Shown one piece after another: positions 49,350 through 58,840 of a stretch of DNA of 61,486 nucleotides. Location of the stretch: positions 1 through 61,486 of the forward strand of contig JABDHF010000010.1 of the NCBI GenBank assembly GCA_013285595.1. The letters are read 5' to 3'. The first letter of the stretch is position 1; each line of letters starts with the position of its first letter. The notes below the pieces were generated by a model that made no database searches, was not told the origin of the DNA, and worked only from the letters and a program-made list of their open reading frames with translations. The stretch comes from Bacteroidota bacterium (GTDB taxonomy: Bacteria > Bacteroidota > Bacteroidia > Chitinophagales > Chitinophagaceae). Made by a program: the position numbers and the translations under genes.

Positions 49350-50141
49350 ATGAAACTACTTTCAATAGAATGGCTTAAGATAAAGCGCTACCGTACCTTC
49401 TGGGTGCTGGCAGGGCTATTCCTGTTACTGCTGCCATTGTGGAATTATGAGGTGGCCAGCGGGTTTATAAAATTAGGCGGCAAGGGCGGGGTCAACTTCC
49501 TGAGCACAGCTTACTCTTTTCCGCAGGTGTGGGGCAATATGGGTTTCTGGGGCAGCATCTTTATCATGTTCATCAGTATATTGGTGATCATACTCACTAC
49601 CAACGAATACACCTTCCGCACCAACCGGCAAAACGTAATAGACGGCTGGGACCGCATGCAGTTCTTTCATGCCAAGGTAATGCTGGTGGTATTGCTGAGC
49701 GTAGCTGCTACGGTATACCTGTTTATACTGGGTATGGTGTTTGGCAGTGGCTATTCAGGGTCGTTCAGTGGCTTATTCTCTGAGATCCAGCAGGTAGGCT
49801 ACTTTTTCATCCTGTCGCTCAATTACCTGGGCTTCGGGCTCTTCCTGGCAATATGGATCCGCAAAAGCGGCCTTGCTATCGGGTTGTTCCTGCTATACTC
49901 ATTGATCATTGAGAATATTGTAAAAGGCACCATCAATCATTATTCCGATATGCCGGTGGGCAACCTGATGCCGCTGCAGGCCAGCGACGAGCTGCTGCCT
50001 TTCCCGCTCATGCAAATGGCAAAGTCAATACTGGGTGGGGAAAGCACCATATCTATGACTACTTATGCACTGGTGGCTACAGGCTGGTGTGCTGTTTATT
50101 ACTTTGGGGCAAGGGCCATATTACTGCGCAACGACTGGTAA
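49350..50141 (+). CDS. ABC-2 type permease subunit
   Basis: 263 residues with six predicted membrane segments (VLAGLFLLLLPLW, FIMFISILVIILT, VMLVVLLSVAATVYLF, YFFILSLNYLGFGLFLA, AIGLFLLYSLIIENI and ALVATGWCAVYYFGA). A NRQNVIDGWDRMQFFHAK cytoplasmic loop contains the coupling helix. It forms an exporter with the ATPase gene 104 bp upstream; the substrate is unknown. Confidence 0.87.
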   Translation: MKLLSIEWLKIKRYRTFWVLAGLFLLLLPLWNYEVASGFIKLGGKGGVNFLSTAYSFPQVWGNMGFWGSIFIMFISILVIILTTNEYTFRTNRQNVIDGWDRMQFFHAKVMLVVLLSVAATVYLFILGMVFGSGYSGSFSGLFSEIQQVGYFFILSLNYLGFGLFLAIWIRKSGLAIGLFLLYSLIIENIVKGTINHYSDMPVGNLMPLQASDELLPFPLMQMAKSILGGESTISMTTYALVATGWCAVYYFGARAILLRNDW

Positions 50142-50268
50142 TTTTGCAGTGTCAGAGAACCGTCATCCCTATGTTTATATTGTCATTATTTTATCACTAA
50201 ACGATATTTAACACATTATCCTAATCACTCTGTTATAATTATTTATGAATGTTGCTTAATTTCGCGTT

Positions 50269-51270
50269 ATGCTTACAGGAAAAGAACTGATTCTTGCAAC
50301 GAAGCCTTTTGCAAAAGAGATACGTTGGAAGAGCTGGTACCACATGTTGACAACATTCATTTTATTGGTCGCGTCTATATTCGGCGCTATCTATATTCAA
50401 AATATATTCCTAAGGATAGGGTGCAGCATTTGTACGGCCGCTTTGCTGTCCAGGTTCTTCATCATCTTTCACGATTATCAGCACCACACCATACTGCGTA
50501 AGTCGTGGCTTGCCAATGTTATTTTCACCGTTTTCGGTGCCTACATGATCACCCCGCCCAATATCTGGAAGCGGTCGCACGATCATCATCATAACCACAA
50601 TGCAAAGTTGTTTAGCGCCAGCATAGGCTCTTTCCCTATCATGACGCGCCAGAAATTTATGGAAGCAAGCAAGGGCGAGCGTTTTGCTTACCTCGCAGTA
50701 AGGCATCCTGTTAATATGTTCTTCGCTTACTTCACCACCTTCATGTATGGCATGTGTGTGCAGTCGTTCCTCAGCAGCCCGCGCCGCCACTGGGATTCTG
50801 CAGTGGTACTGGTTATCCATTTTTCTATTGCAGCTTTCCTGGTAGTTCACTTCGGGTGGTTAACTATGTTCCTGGCGTTTTTTCTGCCGTTTTTCCTGTC
50901 GCACATGCTGGGCGCTTACCTGTTTTATGCGCAGCACAACTTTCCTGGGGCTACTTTTAAAAAGAACGTAGAGTGGACTTATACAGATGCAGCGCTGGAA
51001 TCATCGAGCTTTATGGAGCTGAACCCGGTGATGCGCTGGGTTACTGCCAACATTGGTTTTCACCACATACATCATCTTAATTCCAAGATACCTTTTTACC
51101 GGCTGCCCGAAGCTATGGCTGCAATACCCGAACTGCAAAAGGCTAAGAAAACCACTTTAATGCCTACCGATATCGTCGCCTGCCTGCGCCTTAAAGTGTG
51201 GGACGACGACCTGGGCCGCATGATAGGCTTTAAAGACATGGAGAACAAGGGTAAGCTGGTAAGGGCTTGA
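50269..51270 (+). CDS. Membrane fatty acid desaturase
   Basis: 333 residues. Three His boxes: HDYQHH, HDHHHNHN and GFHHIHH, which bind the di-iron centre, with four membrane helices between. PF00487 family. Introduces a double bond into acyl chains of membrane lipids. Single gene, own upstream AT-rich promoter region (50142-50268). Its 3' end converges with the YoaK gene. Confidence 0.9.
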   Translation: MLTGKELILATKPFAKEIRWKSWYHMLTTFILLVASIFGAIYIQNIFLRIGCSICTAALLSRFFIIFHDYQHHTILRKSWLANVIFTVFGAYMITPPNIWKRSHDHHHNHNAKLFSASIGSFPIMTRQKFMEASKGERFAYLAVRHPVNMFFAYFTTFMYGMCVQSFLSSPRRHWDSAVVLVIHFSIAAFLVVHFGWLTMFLAFFLPFFLSHMLGAYLFYAQHNFPGATFKKNVEWTYTDAALESSSFMELNPVMRWVTANIGFHHIHHLNSKIPFYRLPEAMAAIPELQKAKKTTLMPTDIVACLRLKVWDDDLGRMIGFKDMENKGKLVRA

Positions 51271-51293
51271 TCCTACACATTTTTACTTCCATG

Positions 51294-52007
51294 CTATTTA
51301 CGCAATATGCGAAGGAATTTGATGCGAAAATAATCGTAGAACAAGGCTGTTGCCGAAAGGCAGGCAGGGACAAAAAAAGCGTGAAAGCCTGAACTCATGA
51401 ACATCACCCCGCCGATTATCCCCCCAAGCAAAAAAGATACGATGATCGTGACCCTTAATATGATCCTGTTGCTCATATAGGCAGGCATGTTTTTTCGGTT
51501 TGTGATGAGGGCAGACAGATCTATTCCTAAGTCAGTAACAATACCTGTGAGGTGCGTTGTTCTTACCACAGAACCTGAAACCATCGATACCAGTGCATTT
51601 TGCATCCCCATTGCAAAAAGCAAGCTGCCCGCAAAGTACTCCGTTTCAATTGGCCTGTGATCATAAACATGGCCAAACATAGCCACAGATAGTATCACAA
51701 CAATAATAATTAAGATGGGCAAGCTGTAGGCCGACGCTTTTTCCCGGCCTACTTTTGAGATGATTAAGCCCGAAGAGAACGCCCCGGCAAGAAATAACAG
51801 CAACCACAAAGCCACAGTCCTCACTGAATGGAAATTGGAACTGGCGATCCCCACGGCTAATAGTGCCGCGTGCCCGGTAACGTTGGTCGTTAAAACATTA
51901 AAAGCGATAAAACCTGCGGCGTTTATAAAACCAGCATTTAGGCAAAGTAATATTGCTAAGCGTAAATTATGTTTAAAGGTTCTATTTTGGCCTGTGTGGC
52001 GTAGCAC
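51294..52007 (-). CDS. YoaK/DUF1275 membrane protein
   Basis: 237 residues with six membrane helices. LLCLNAGFINAAGFIAF, TNVTGHAALLAVGI, MGMQNALVSMVSG and VVRTTHLTGIVTDLGIDL are characteristic of PF06912. Function unknown; sometimes suggested to be a transporter. Confidence 0.9.
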   Translation of the reverse strand: MLRHTGQNRTFKHNLRLAILLCLNAGFINAAGFIAFNVLTTNVTGHAALLAVGIASSNFHSVRTVALWLLLFLAGAFSSGLIISKVGREKASAYSLPILIIIVVILSVAMFGHVYDHRPIETEYFAGSLLFAMGMQNALVSMVSGSVVRTTHLTGIVTDLGIDLSALITNRKNMPAYMSNRIILRVTIIVSFLLGGIIGGVMFMSSGFHAFFVPACLSATALFYDYFRIKFLRILRK

Positions 52008-52135
52008 GGGGCAAATTTCGTTTAAAATCAGGAATAATGCCTCCGTTGTTTTTCGCTGCTATTGGTAAATACATCTTTCCGGTCAGTAAATGCAAACACT
52101 TACGCCAATGCGGGGAGATCAGGATATTGACAGCC

Positions 52136-53506
52136 TCAATAACTTCTATAAGCTATATTAAATTGATCAGGGAACAGCTTTTTAATATGCGTGGGATAGG
52201 CATCGCTGACATCATAAATCGATGCGTTATCCGACGTTTCTCTGATCACCAGGTCCAGTTTTTGTGCCGTCAGGCGCAGGCCATGTAATGCTTCTTTAAA
52301 TTCAGTGTCCGGCAGGTCTTCGCTTAGTAGATCTGCCAGCCCTAATATGGTTGCTAATGGGCTTCTTACCTTATGAGATTGTATCCATGCTATTTCCCGT
52401 AGCTTTTCATTTTGGATCTCTATCGCCTTTATATAATCCACCTGGGCGCTTATATCATCGGCTATTACCAGTACCCCTGATTTGCCTCTGAAGGGAATAG
52501 CGTTGAATATCACTTCTGCATAAAATTGTTCTTTGTTCTTCCTGATGTGTTTTGCAAAAATACTTACCGGCGCACCATTTTTAATGCTTCTATCTATATC
52601 GTCTTCAACATACTCCAGCTCCTCTTCCACTTTAATATCCTTTACAGTCATGGTAAGAAATTCGTCATTGGTGTACCCATAATTTCTAATTGCCGACTCG
52701 TTGACCTGCAGGAATTGTAAGGTTGTGCCATCTAAGACCCACATGGGCAACGGGCTTAAAAAGAACAGCCTTGTATAGTGCTCTTCCGATTCCTTCAGCC
52801 GCTCATTGCTCAATATTTTTTCAGCTCCTTCTTTCTGCAATTCCTTTTGCAGGAACAATCCACTTAAAAGTGCATTTTCCAGGCCATTGAGGATATTGCT
52901 GATAAGGAATACGCAAACCAGGTTCAGAAAGATGGAGTTTGTGAAGACCCCGATAAAGGTATCAAGGCCATACTGGTTAATGATGGGAATATCGAGCAGC
53001 CTGAAATGAATGATCGCCCCAAACCCGATACAGATCAAAAGATTGATGGCAATACTCCAGTATGCCATGTAGAGGGGTAAAATAAGTGGAACAAAAATAC
53101 CGATGGCCAGCAGATACATGCTCCCAGGCCCCATGGAGCCTAAAAAAGCAATAAGCAATATGGCTATGCAATAGAACATAAGAACCACAAATATTTTCCT
53201 ATGTAGCAAGCGAATTTTTGTATTGACCGCAATGGAAAGAGTAGCGCAGGCAACGAGCAATTCGAATAGTGCGATACCTAAATGCCCGTTTTGGATCCAT
53301 AAGTACATGCCTGGCAATAAAGCAATAAGGCATACCGGGAATGAGTAGATAATTAAATGCGTAAAAAGCTGTTCCTGCCAGTACGAAATATCTTTGGCGC
53401 GGTCATTTCCCCCGTTTCCAGCGGTACGGTCTTCAATAAAAGATTTATAAACCTTCCATAATCGCAATAGCGGCCTTACACGCCCGTCGGCTTCATCTAC
53501 ACTCAT
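52136..53506 (-). CDS. Membrane PAS/HisKA-like protein lacking an ATPase domain
   Basis: 456 residues. Six to seven membrane helices fill the first ~215 residues. A PAS domain follows (about 245-365: YTRLFFLSPLPMWVLDG, VNESAIRNYGYTNDEFL). A dimerisation helix with the kinase His is IAWIQSHKVRSPLATILGL. Then ~65 residues remain and the protein ends. No N, G1 or G2 box exists, so it cannot bind ATP as a histidine kinase. It may be a phosphotransfer or scaffold partner of another kinase, or a truncated kinase. Confidence 0.8.
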   Translation of the reverse strand: MSVDEADGRVRPLLRLWKVYKSFIEDRTAGNGGNDRAKDISYWQEQLFTHLIIYSFPVCLIALLPGMYLWIQNGHLGIALFELLVACATLSIAVNTKIRLLHRKIFVVLMFYCIAILLIAFLGSMGPGSMYLLAIGIFVPLILPLYMAYWSIAINLLICIGFGAIIHFRLLDIPIINQYGLDTFIGVFTNSIFLNLVCVFLISNILNGLENALLSGLFLQKELQKEGAEKILSNERLKESEEHYTRLFFLSPLPMWVLDGTTLQFLQVNESAIRNYGYTNDEFLTMTVKDIKVEEELEYVEDDIDRSIKNGAPVSIFAKHIRKNKEQFYAEVIFNAIPFRGKSGVLVIADDISAQVDYIKAIEIQNEKLREIAWIQSHKVRSPLATILGLADLLSEDLPDTEFKEALHGLRLTAQKLDLVIRETSDNASIYDVSDAYPTHIKKLFPDQFNIAYRSY

Positions 53507-53982
53507 CGTTTCGTTTATCCTGTCTTAATTAAAGCCAAAAAAGGAAAGGAACTATTTGGGGCTAGTTGGATGCTTCTTCTGGTATGAACCATAAAGATAC
53601 ATATTAATTCAGACAAAATATTTATTTTTAGTGAGCGCTAAATGGAATCATATAAATAAAAAAATAGGCTCCGCATTAGCTCAAGTGTTTTGCACTTGTG
53701 CCTGCAAGCCATCAAGTCTTTTTCGACTTGTGGAAACAAGGCAAACCGCTTCCACTCCCATCCAAACAACGTACCTTTCCTAAAGCAGTTGTACAAACAA
53801 CCGGTATAAAAAGCAGAGCAAGTAAAACATACCAACTCCTCCCCAGTTTTTAATATGTAGCAATATGAATAGTAGCAATTTGTAAGGGTTTTGATTAAAG
53901 GGGTCGCTATGGAGCAAAGAGCGCCTCAGTAGTCGCCCAAAGAACCCAATTCTAAAAATTCCTTAATTCCATAAATTCCGGT
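53507..53982. other. 476-bp intergenic region with tandem hairpins, no gene
   Basis: Holds the CAAGTG and CAAGTC hairpins listed separately. A 65-codon minus-strand frame (53638-53835) is only the hairpin sequence read in frame (EVEKDLMACRHK-like), so I do not accept it as a gene. Nothing else supportable. Confidence 0.6.
53682..53730. repeat. Tandem CAAGT-core hairpins
   Basis: CAAGTG-TTTTG-CACTTG (53682-53698) and CAAGTC-TTTTTC-GACTTG (53713-53730), 14 nt apart. Similar to REP-like intergenic palindromes; only one pair seen in this window. Confidence 0.6.
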
Positions 53983-55011
53983 TCAGACATTCTTGCTCTC
54001 TTTCTCCAGCTTGCCTATACGCTGCGCCAGCTCATCCAGGTTGCGGAAGTGGATATAGTCTTTTCGGTATTTGTTAGCATCAAAGGCCGGGGAACCCATG
54101 TACACACCACCGGGCTTGGTGATGCTCTTAGAAAGGCCCGATTGTGCGGTCACTATCGTATTATCAGCTATCTGCAAATGGCCCACAAGGCCCACCTGCC
54201 CGCTAAACATACAATTCTTACCCACCCGCGTAGACCCTGCCACCACGTTGCAAGCAGCCAGGTAGCTGTTCTCGCCTATTTCCACATTGTGGGCTATATG
54301 CACCAGGTTGTCGAACTTAACACCCTTGCGCAGTATGGTGGAGCCCAGCGTAGCACGGTCTATGGCGCAGTTGGCGCCTATCTCCACATCGTCTTCTATT
54401 ACCACATTGCCTATCTGCGGTATCTTCTTATTGCCCTCTTCGTTCTCAGGTGCAAAGCGGAAGCCATCGCTGCCTATTACCGTACCTGAGTGGATGATGC
54501 AATCCTTACCTATCACACAATCTGAGTAGATCTTTACCCCGGCAAATAAGGTAGTGTTATCGCCTATGGTCACATTCTCGCCCACGTATACCTGCGGGTA
54601 TATCTTCACGTTGTTGCCTATCACAGCATTGTCTGCAACTACGGCAAACTCACCTGCATATATATTGCTGCCCATCTTGGCGCTATCAGCAATGTATGCC
54701 TGTTTTGATACGCCCGATTTATTAAGCTTTACCTGGTTATACATTTCCAGCAGCTTGGCAAAGGCGTTGCCCGGGTTATCTACCCGTATCAGCGTAGTAG
54801 TCACCGGCCCGGTAAGCACATAGTCTTTGGCAATGATCACCAGCGATGCCCTGGTAGTATACAGAAAGTGCGTATACAGCGGGTTGGCAAGGAACGATAT
54901 GGAACCTGGCACACCCTCTTCTATCTTGGCCAGTTTGCTGATGGTAGCGTTCTCATCGCCCTCTATCTGCCCGTTTAATATGCCGGCTATCTGCTTTGCT
55001 GAAAATTCCAT
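53983..55011 (-). CDS. lpxD: UDP-3-O-acyl-glucosamine N-acyltransferase
   Basis: 342 residues. N-terminal UDP-binding domain ([20 protein letters not shown]), then a left-handed beta-helix of hexapeptide repeats ([38 protein letters not shown]). The catalytic His is in [13 protein letters not shown]-terminal helix ends the protein. Adds the second 3-hydroxyacyl chain in lipid A synthesis. Monocistronic here; other lpx genes are elsewhere. Confidence 0.94.
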   Translation of the reverse strand: MEFSAKQIAGILNGQIEGDENATISKLAKIEEGVPGSISFLANPLYTHFLYTTRASLVIIAKDYVLTGPVTTTLIRVDNPGNAFAKLLEMYNQVKLNKSGVSKQAYIADSAKMGSNIYAGEFAVVADNAVIGNNVKIYPQVYVGENVTIGDNTTLFAGVKIYSDCVIGKDCIIHSGTVIGSDGFRFAPENEEGNKKIPQIGNVVIEDDVEIGANCAIDRATLGSTILRKGVKFDNLVHIAHNVEIGENSYLAACNVVAGSTRVGKNCMFSGQVGLVGHLQIADNTIVTAQSGLSKSITKPGGVYMGSPAFDANKYRKDYIHFRNLDELAQRIGKLEKESKNV

Positions 55012-55152
55012 TTGCTATGTTTTGTAAGTGCTTTGATCTTATTTGAAACGTTCTAAAAATAAGAAAAAAGTTTGAACGGTGGTCGGTGATTCTTGATGCG
55101 GTAATATGTGCGCCCTTATGTATATTTATTATCCTGAACCAGGCAGCTATTT

Positions 55153-55926
55153 ATGGAGTTTGATTTTCACAAAGAATATAAGAACTATAAGAACGCCGAA
55201 CTTTTAAAGATCATCAATCATCCCGGCGCTTACCAGCCCGAGGCAGTGGAAGTAGCCAGGGAACTACTTGCGGGGAGAGGTGTGGCCGAGGCCGAAGTTG
55301 ACGAGGCTGCAGATACGCTAAAGCTGGAAAGTGCAGGTGCTGAAGACAACAGGCAAGAGGCACATGTGCCGGAAGGCGGCCTGATAGATTTTACCTATGC
55401 CGATGAGACACAGAAAGGCAAAATTGATGCCAGGATGTGGTTCAACGTGTTTCTTGTGGCCATCATCATACAGTATGTGTATGCGCTTTATCTAACCATC
55501 AGGTACCTGGTGCTTTTTCTTAAGTATACCGATGGCAGCATTAATGCATACACGCTGCTAATGCTTGCCGACCTGCCCCTGATCCCACTAATGTTCGTAT
55601 TATTCTTCAGGCGCAACAAGTGGGGATGGATACTGCTGCTGTCATTCAGCCTCCTTTTCCTTATGCCGCGGATAAGCGGGGCGTACCAGTTCTTTATGAA
55701 CCTCTACACGTACCAGGGCAATTTATACCTTTATGTAGGCGCCACACTCATGCATGGGTTGTTTTGCTACCTTTTATGGCAGCCGGCCGTTGCGGAGCGT
55801 TACGGGATAACACGCGAAATAAAAAAGAAGATCGTTATTATTACTGCGGCGGCATTTTTATATTCCCTGGTGTGGACCAATAGCTCTATGATCACCGGCT
55901 TTTTCACCAGGAAGCATATCAGGTAG
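55153..55926 (+). CDS. Membrane protein of unknown function
   Basis: 257 residues. A soluble N-terminus of ~90 residues (YKNAELLKIINHPGAYQPEAVEVARELLAGRG, a short helical repeat) is followed by about five membrane helices (NVFLVAIIIQYVYALYL; LLMLADLPLIPLMFVLFF; WGWILLLSFSLLFLM). The N-terminal motif recalls a domain in other Chitinophagaceae membrane proteins (recollection). No catalytic motif. Confidence 0.75.
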   Translation: MEFDFHKEYKNYKNAELLKIINHPGAYQPEAVEVARELLAGRGVAEAEVDEAADTLKLESAGAEDNRQEAHVPEGGLIDFTYADETQKGKIDARMWFNVFLVAIIIQYVYALYLTIRYLVLFLKYTDGSINAYTLLMLADLPLIPLMFVLFFRRNKWGWILLLSFSLLFLMPRISGAYQFFMNLYTYQGNLYLYVGATLMHGLFCYLLWQPAVAERYGITREIKKKIVIITAAAFLYSLVWTNSSMITGFFTRKHIR

Positions 55927-55967
55927 CGTTGTCAGATCTTGTTTCAAGACAGCAAACTTCAAGACTA

Positions 55968-56393
55968 ATGAAAAATACTATTTACTTTATAGCGCTTATC
56001 TGCCTTGCAGGTATAAATGTGCATGGGCAAACCTTTGCATCGTCAGGCCAGGCTGCCAATGAGCTTGCCTATTCACTATCAGCCTTTGCGGGGCATAGAA
56101 GCATGGTAAGACCGGGGGCGCTAACTATCATTGGCGGCAGTGCCATGGGTATAGGCTGCTTTGTGGCCCGGTACGGCCTGCTGATCAATGCGTTTGATTA
56201 TAACAGCCAGGCAAATGCGGTGGACGAGGATGAGAAAAACAAAGGGCATAGATTAGAGATGGCCGGTGGCGTATTGTTTGCCGGCGGCCTTGGTATGCTG
56301 ATAGCCGGCAGTATACGCGACCACTCAATGAACAAAGGACGATGGAGTGGGGTAGCGAAGGGAAATGAAGCGGGGATCGCATATGGGCTTTAG
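55968..56393 (+). CDS. Small secreted/membrane protein, unknown
   Basis: 141 residues from ATG 55968; a TTG at 55929 is not preferred. Signal peptide MKNTIYFIALICLAG to VHGQ. Two Gly-rich hydrophobic segments (TIIGGSAMGIGCFVARYG; GGVLFAGGLGMLIAGSI) flank a charged loop (AVDEDEKNKGHRLE). Follows the preceding membrane gene by 41 bp. Confidence 0.65.
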   Translation: MKNTIYFIALICLAGINVHGQTFASSGQAANELAYSLSAFAGHRSMVRPGALTIIGGSAMGIGCFVARYGLLINAFDYNSQANAVDEDEKNKGHRLEMAGGVLFAGGLGMLIAGSIRDHSMNKGRWSGVAKGNEAGIAYGL

Positions 56394-56418
56394 CCGTTAT
56401 CGGTATTCGGCATAGGGC

Positions 56419-57309
56419 CTACCTGTTTTCCGTAACCCGTATCTCTACACGGCGGTTCTTTTCGGCATCCTGTTCATTTCGTTCGTCTACTACTACGGGG
56501 CGGCGGTGGCCAAAGCCAGCATATTTCAGGCGGTTGGCGTCTATGCCTTTATCTACCAGGTAATTGTATATGGCCTTGGCCCTGTTCACAGATAGTGTGG
56601 GCTCGTAGGTGTCTACATCAAATGCATCGGGCGCATCTTTCACGCAGCATACATGGCCTTCTATACTTATTTTGAGCGTAGGGTTATCGCGCAGCACCAC
56701 ATATAATTTTTCCAGGGTCTCAGCAGACTGTGGATTTATGATGTGCCTGTCGGCCGGGAAGTACACGTTTTTCAGCAGGAATGTAGATCCCGTTTTCAGG
56801 TTCTTCAGCTCTTCTACCGAGTTGGCAGTTGTTAGCCTGGCAGTGTCTTTCCGGGGCCTGGGTTTGTTGTATACTATCTCTGGTTGTTTTGCAGGCGCCT
56901 TTTTCCTTGTGCGGTTGTTCACTACAATATCCACGCGGCGGTCGGTAGGCATACCGTCTTTATCGGTCATGCCGCGGCGCTGTATCTCGCCCTCCCCTAC
57001 GCATAGCTTTATATCAGCAGCAGCTATGCCGTATTTTACCAGGTAGTCTTTTACGTTTTTGGCGCGGGCCATGGAGAGGTTTTTGTTATAGCCTTCGGTG
57101 CCCAGGAAGTCGGCATAGCCAATGATCATAATGCCGCTGCCACTGATGATCTTATCGTCATACACCAGCAGGTCTATCTTCTTTTCGGTGCCGTGGCTGA
57201 GGGTGGGTACATTCAGATCGAAGTATAGCTTAAAGGTATCTGTAGCCCGCTGCGCATGCGCGGGGGCCAGAACTATAGCCAACAATATGGAAAGTACTGC
57301 TTTATACAT
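56419..57309 (-). CDS. Tandem OmpA-domain protein
   Basis: 296 residues from ATG 57309. Signal peptide ends APAHAQ. Two OmpA C-terminal peptidoglycan-binding domains: the first has IGYADFLGTEGYNKNLSMARAKNV and DRRVDIVV, the second has YFPADRHIINPQSAETLEKL, SVNRAKAIYNYLVDKG and NRRVEIRV. Two Cys (HVCCVKD) are unusual. It anchors envelope structures to peptidoglycan in the periplasm. Confidence 0.88.
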   Translation of the reverse strand: MYKAVLSILLAIVLAPAHAQRATDTFKLYFDLNVPTLSHGTEKKIDLLVYDDKIISGSGIMIIGYADFLGTEGYNKNLSMARAKNVKDYLVKYGIAAADIKLCVGEGEIQRRGMTDKDGMPTDRRVDIVVNNRTRKKAPAKQPEIVYNKPRPRKDTARLTTANSVEELKNLKTGSTFLLKNVYFPADRHIINPQSAETLEKLYVVLRDNPTLKISIEGHVCCVKDAPDAFDVDTYEPTLSVNRAKAIYNYLVDKGIDANRLKYAGFGHRRPVVVDERNEQDAEKNRRVEIRVTENR

Positions 57310-57360
57310 TTTCAGACCTGGGTCCACAACAAATTTGGTACTCAATAAGTAACGCTATTT

Positions 57361-57795
57361 CTATGCCAAAGTTTCACTGGCTGCATTTAATTGCTTTTTC
57401 CTGACAGACAAATAACCTAAATATACAAAAGGTAAAAAAGCAAACATACTAGCCAGTGAATACCATACCGGTTGCGGCATAGTAAATATATAATACATTC
57501 CCGACAATGTTAACGTTATACCCACCGCAATGGCAGGAACTACCGACGATCGCTGTGCTATTAAAGTACAGATGATGCCCGCAATAAACGAGCAGACCAC
57601 ATAGTCTGCCAGGAACAAAGCAAAGGCAGGCGCAGGCAGCAGTTTCATATATACGGCAAGCGAATCGGCTTCGTAAAAATCTGTACCGGCCGGCGGCGGA
57701 TATTTAAGATATACGCCGCTTTTACCCAGGGTTATCAATATCATCCCAGCCATCGCGCCCACTACCACAGGCAGTACATGTTTGGTTATCGCCAT
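57361..57795 (-). CDS. Small membrane protein, unknown
   Basis: 144 residues with four hydrophobic helices (VLPVVVGAMAGMILITLG; PAFALFLADYVVCSFIAGIICTLIAQ; VPAIAVGITLTLSGMYYIF; MFAFLPFVYLGYLSV). No motif that names it. 51 bp upstream of the double-OmpA gene on the same strand. Confidence 0.7.
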   Translation of the reverse strand: MAITKHVLPVVVGAMAGMILITLGKSGVYLKYPPPAGTDFYEADSLAVYMKLLPAPAFALFLADYVVCSFIAGIICTLIAQRSSVVPAIAVGITLTLSGMYYIFTMPQPVWYSLASMFAFLPFVYLGYLSVRKKQLNAASETLA

Positions 57796-57969
57796 TATTT
57801 TTGTTTAGCCAAGTAAAGTTAGTGTTAAAGTGCGCATGGTGTATGCCTGTGTGGTGAAAAAAAGCCGCTCCAGGCCGAGCCCAAAGGGAAAGGCGATGTT
57901 ACGAGAGTATTGATGATTGGTGACGTAGTAGTTTATAAGCTATCTTGCAGAACGTTTTCAATTGTTTTT

Positions 57970-58755
57970 ATGATCCATAAGATACTGAACGACAAGCCTA
58001 CGAAGCTCTTTGTATTGCTCACCTGTTTCTTTGTAGCCAATGCGCTGATAGCAGAGTGTATAGGTGGCAAATTGTTTTCGCTGGAGCGGGTGTTCAGCAT
58101 GGCGCCGCACCCCTTCACACTGCTGGGCGAAAAGGGCCTTACCTTTACCCTCACCTGCGGTGTGCTGCTGTGGCCGCTGGAGTTTATAATGACGGATATA
58201 GTAAACGAATACTTCGGCCCAAAGGCAGTACGCCGGATATCGTATATAGCGGTAGGGCTCATCTGCTACGCCTTCCTCATGTTTTACCTGGCCATACAGG
58301 TGCCGCCCGATAGCAACTTCTGGACGGGCAGCCAGAAAGATAGCGGCGTGCCCGATATGCAGGCGGCCTTCTCCAACATCTTTGGCCAGGGCATGTGGAT
58401 AATAGCGGGCAGCATTATAGCATTCCTCATCAGCCAGCTGGTGGACGTTTATATCTTTCATAAAATAAAAAAGGTGACCGGCGAAAAGAAGGTGTGGCTG
58501 CGCTCCACAGGGTCTACCATTGTATCGCAGCTGGTAGATAGCTTTGTGGTGCTGTTCATTGCTTTTAAGATAGGCAAGGGCTGGTCTTACCAGCGGGTGA
58601 TAGCCATAGGGCTGGTAAACTATGCTTATAAATTTACTATGGCTGTGGTGCTGACCCCACTCATTTACCTGGTAGAAAAGTGGATAGAAAACTACCTGGG
58701 CGAGGAAACCACAAAGAAGATGAAGGAAGCAGCCATGGGAGTGGTTAATGGTTAA
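57970..58755 (+). CDS. Queuosine precursor transporter (VUT/YhhQ family)
   Basis: 261 residues from ATG 57970; upstream starts at 57910 would add a non-membrane leader. Six membrane helices. Family marks: NALIAECIGGKLFSL, FIMTDIVNEYFGPKAVRRIS, FLISQLVDVYIFHKIKK and STIVSQLVDSFVVLFIAF. Imports preQ0/preQ1 or queuine. No preQ1-type riboswitch pattern is recognisable in 57796-57969. The last codons run into a GGTTAAT tandem repeat. Confidence 0.9.
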   Translation: MIHKILNDKPTKLFVLLTCFFVANALIAECIGGKLFSLERVFSMAPHPFTLLGEKGLTFTLTCGVLLWPLEFIMTDIVNEYFGPKAVRRISYIAVGLICYAFLMFYLAIQVPPDSNFWTGSQKDSGVPDMQAAFSNIFGQGMWIIAGSIIAFLISQLVDVYIFHKIKKVTGEKKVWLRSTGSTIVSQLVDSFVVLFIAFKIGKGWSYQRVIAIGLVNYAYKFTMAVVLTPLIYLVEKWIENYLGEETTKKMKEAAMGVVNG

Positions 58756-58777
58756 TGGTTAATGGTTAATGGTTAAT
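58743..58777. repeat. GGTTAAT heptamer, five tandem copies
   Basis: Five perfect copies of GGTTAAT from 58743. The transporter stop (TAA, 58753-58755) is within the second copy. Because TAA occurs once per unit, a copy-number change moves the stop by only a few codons. Confidence 0.9.
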
Positions 58778-58840
58778 GACGCGAATGAGTTTTGCGCTGC
58801 ATTCTTAATAGGCTAAAGCACAACATAAGCTATGTGACAT

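Noticed and set aside
53638-53835. 65-codon minus-strand frame
   Set aside because: Its residues are mainly the two CAAGT hairpins read as protein; no homology-like features.
57796-57969. preQ1 riboswitch upstream of the queuosine-precursor transporter
   Set aside because: I looked for the small H-type pseudoknot pattern and did not find it; GC-rich GCCGCTCC/GGCG pairing is too weak to claim.
58743-58777. CRISPR-like array
   Set aside because: The units are contiguous heptamers without spacers. No other array-like repeats with spacers were seen in the window.
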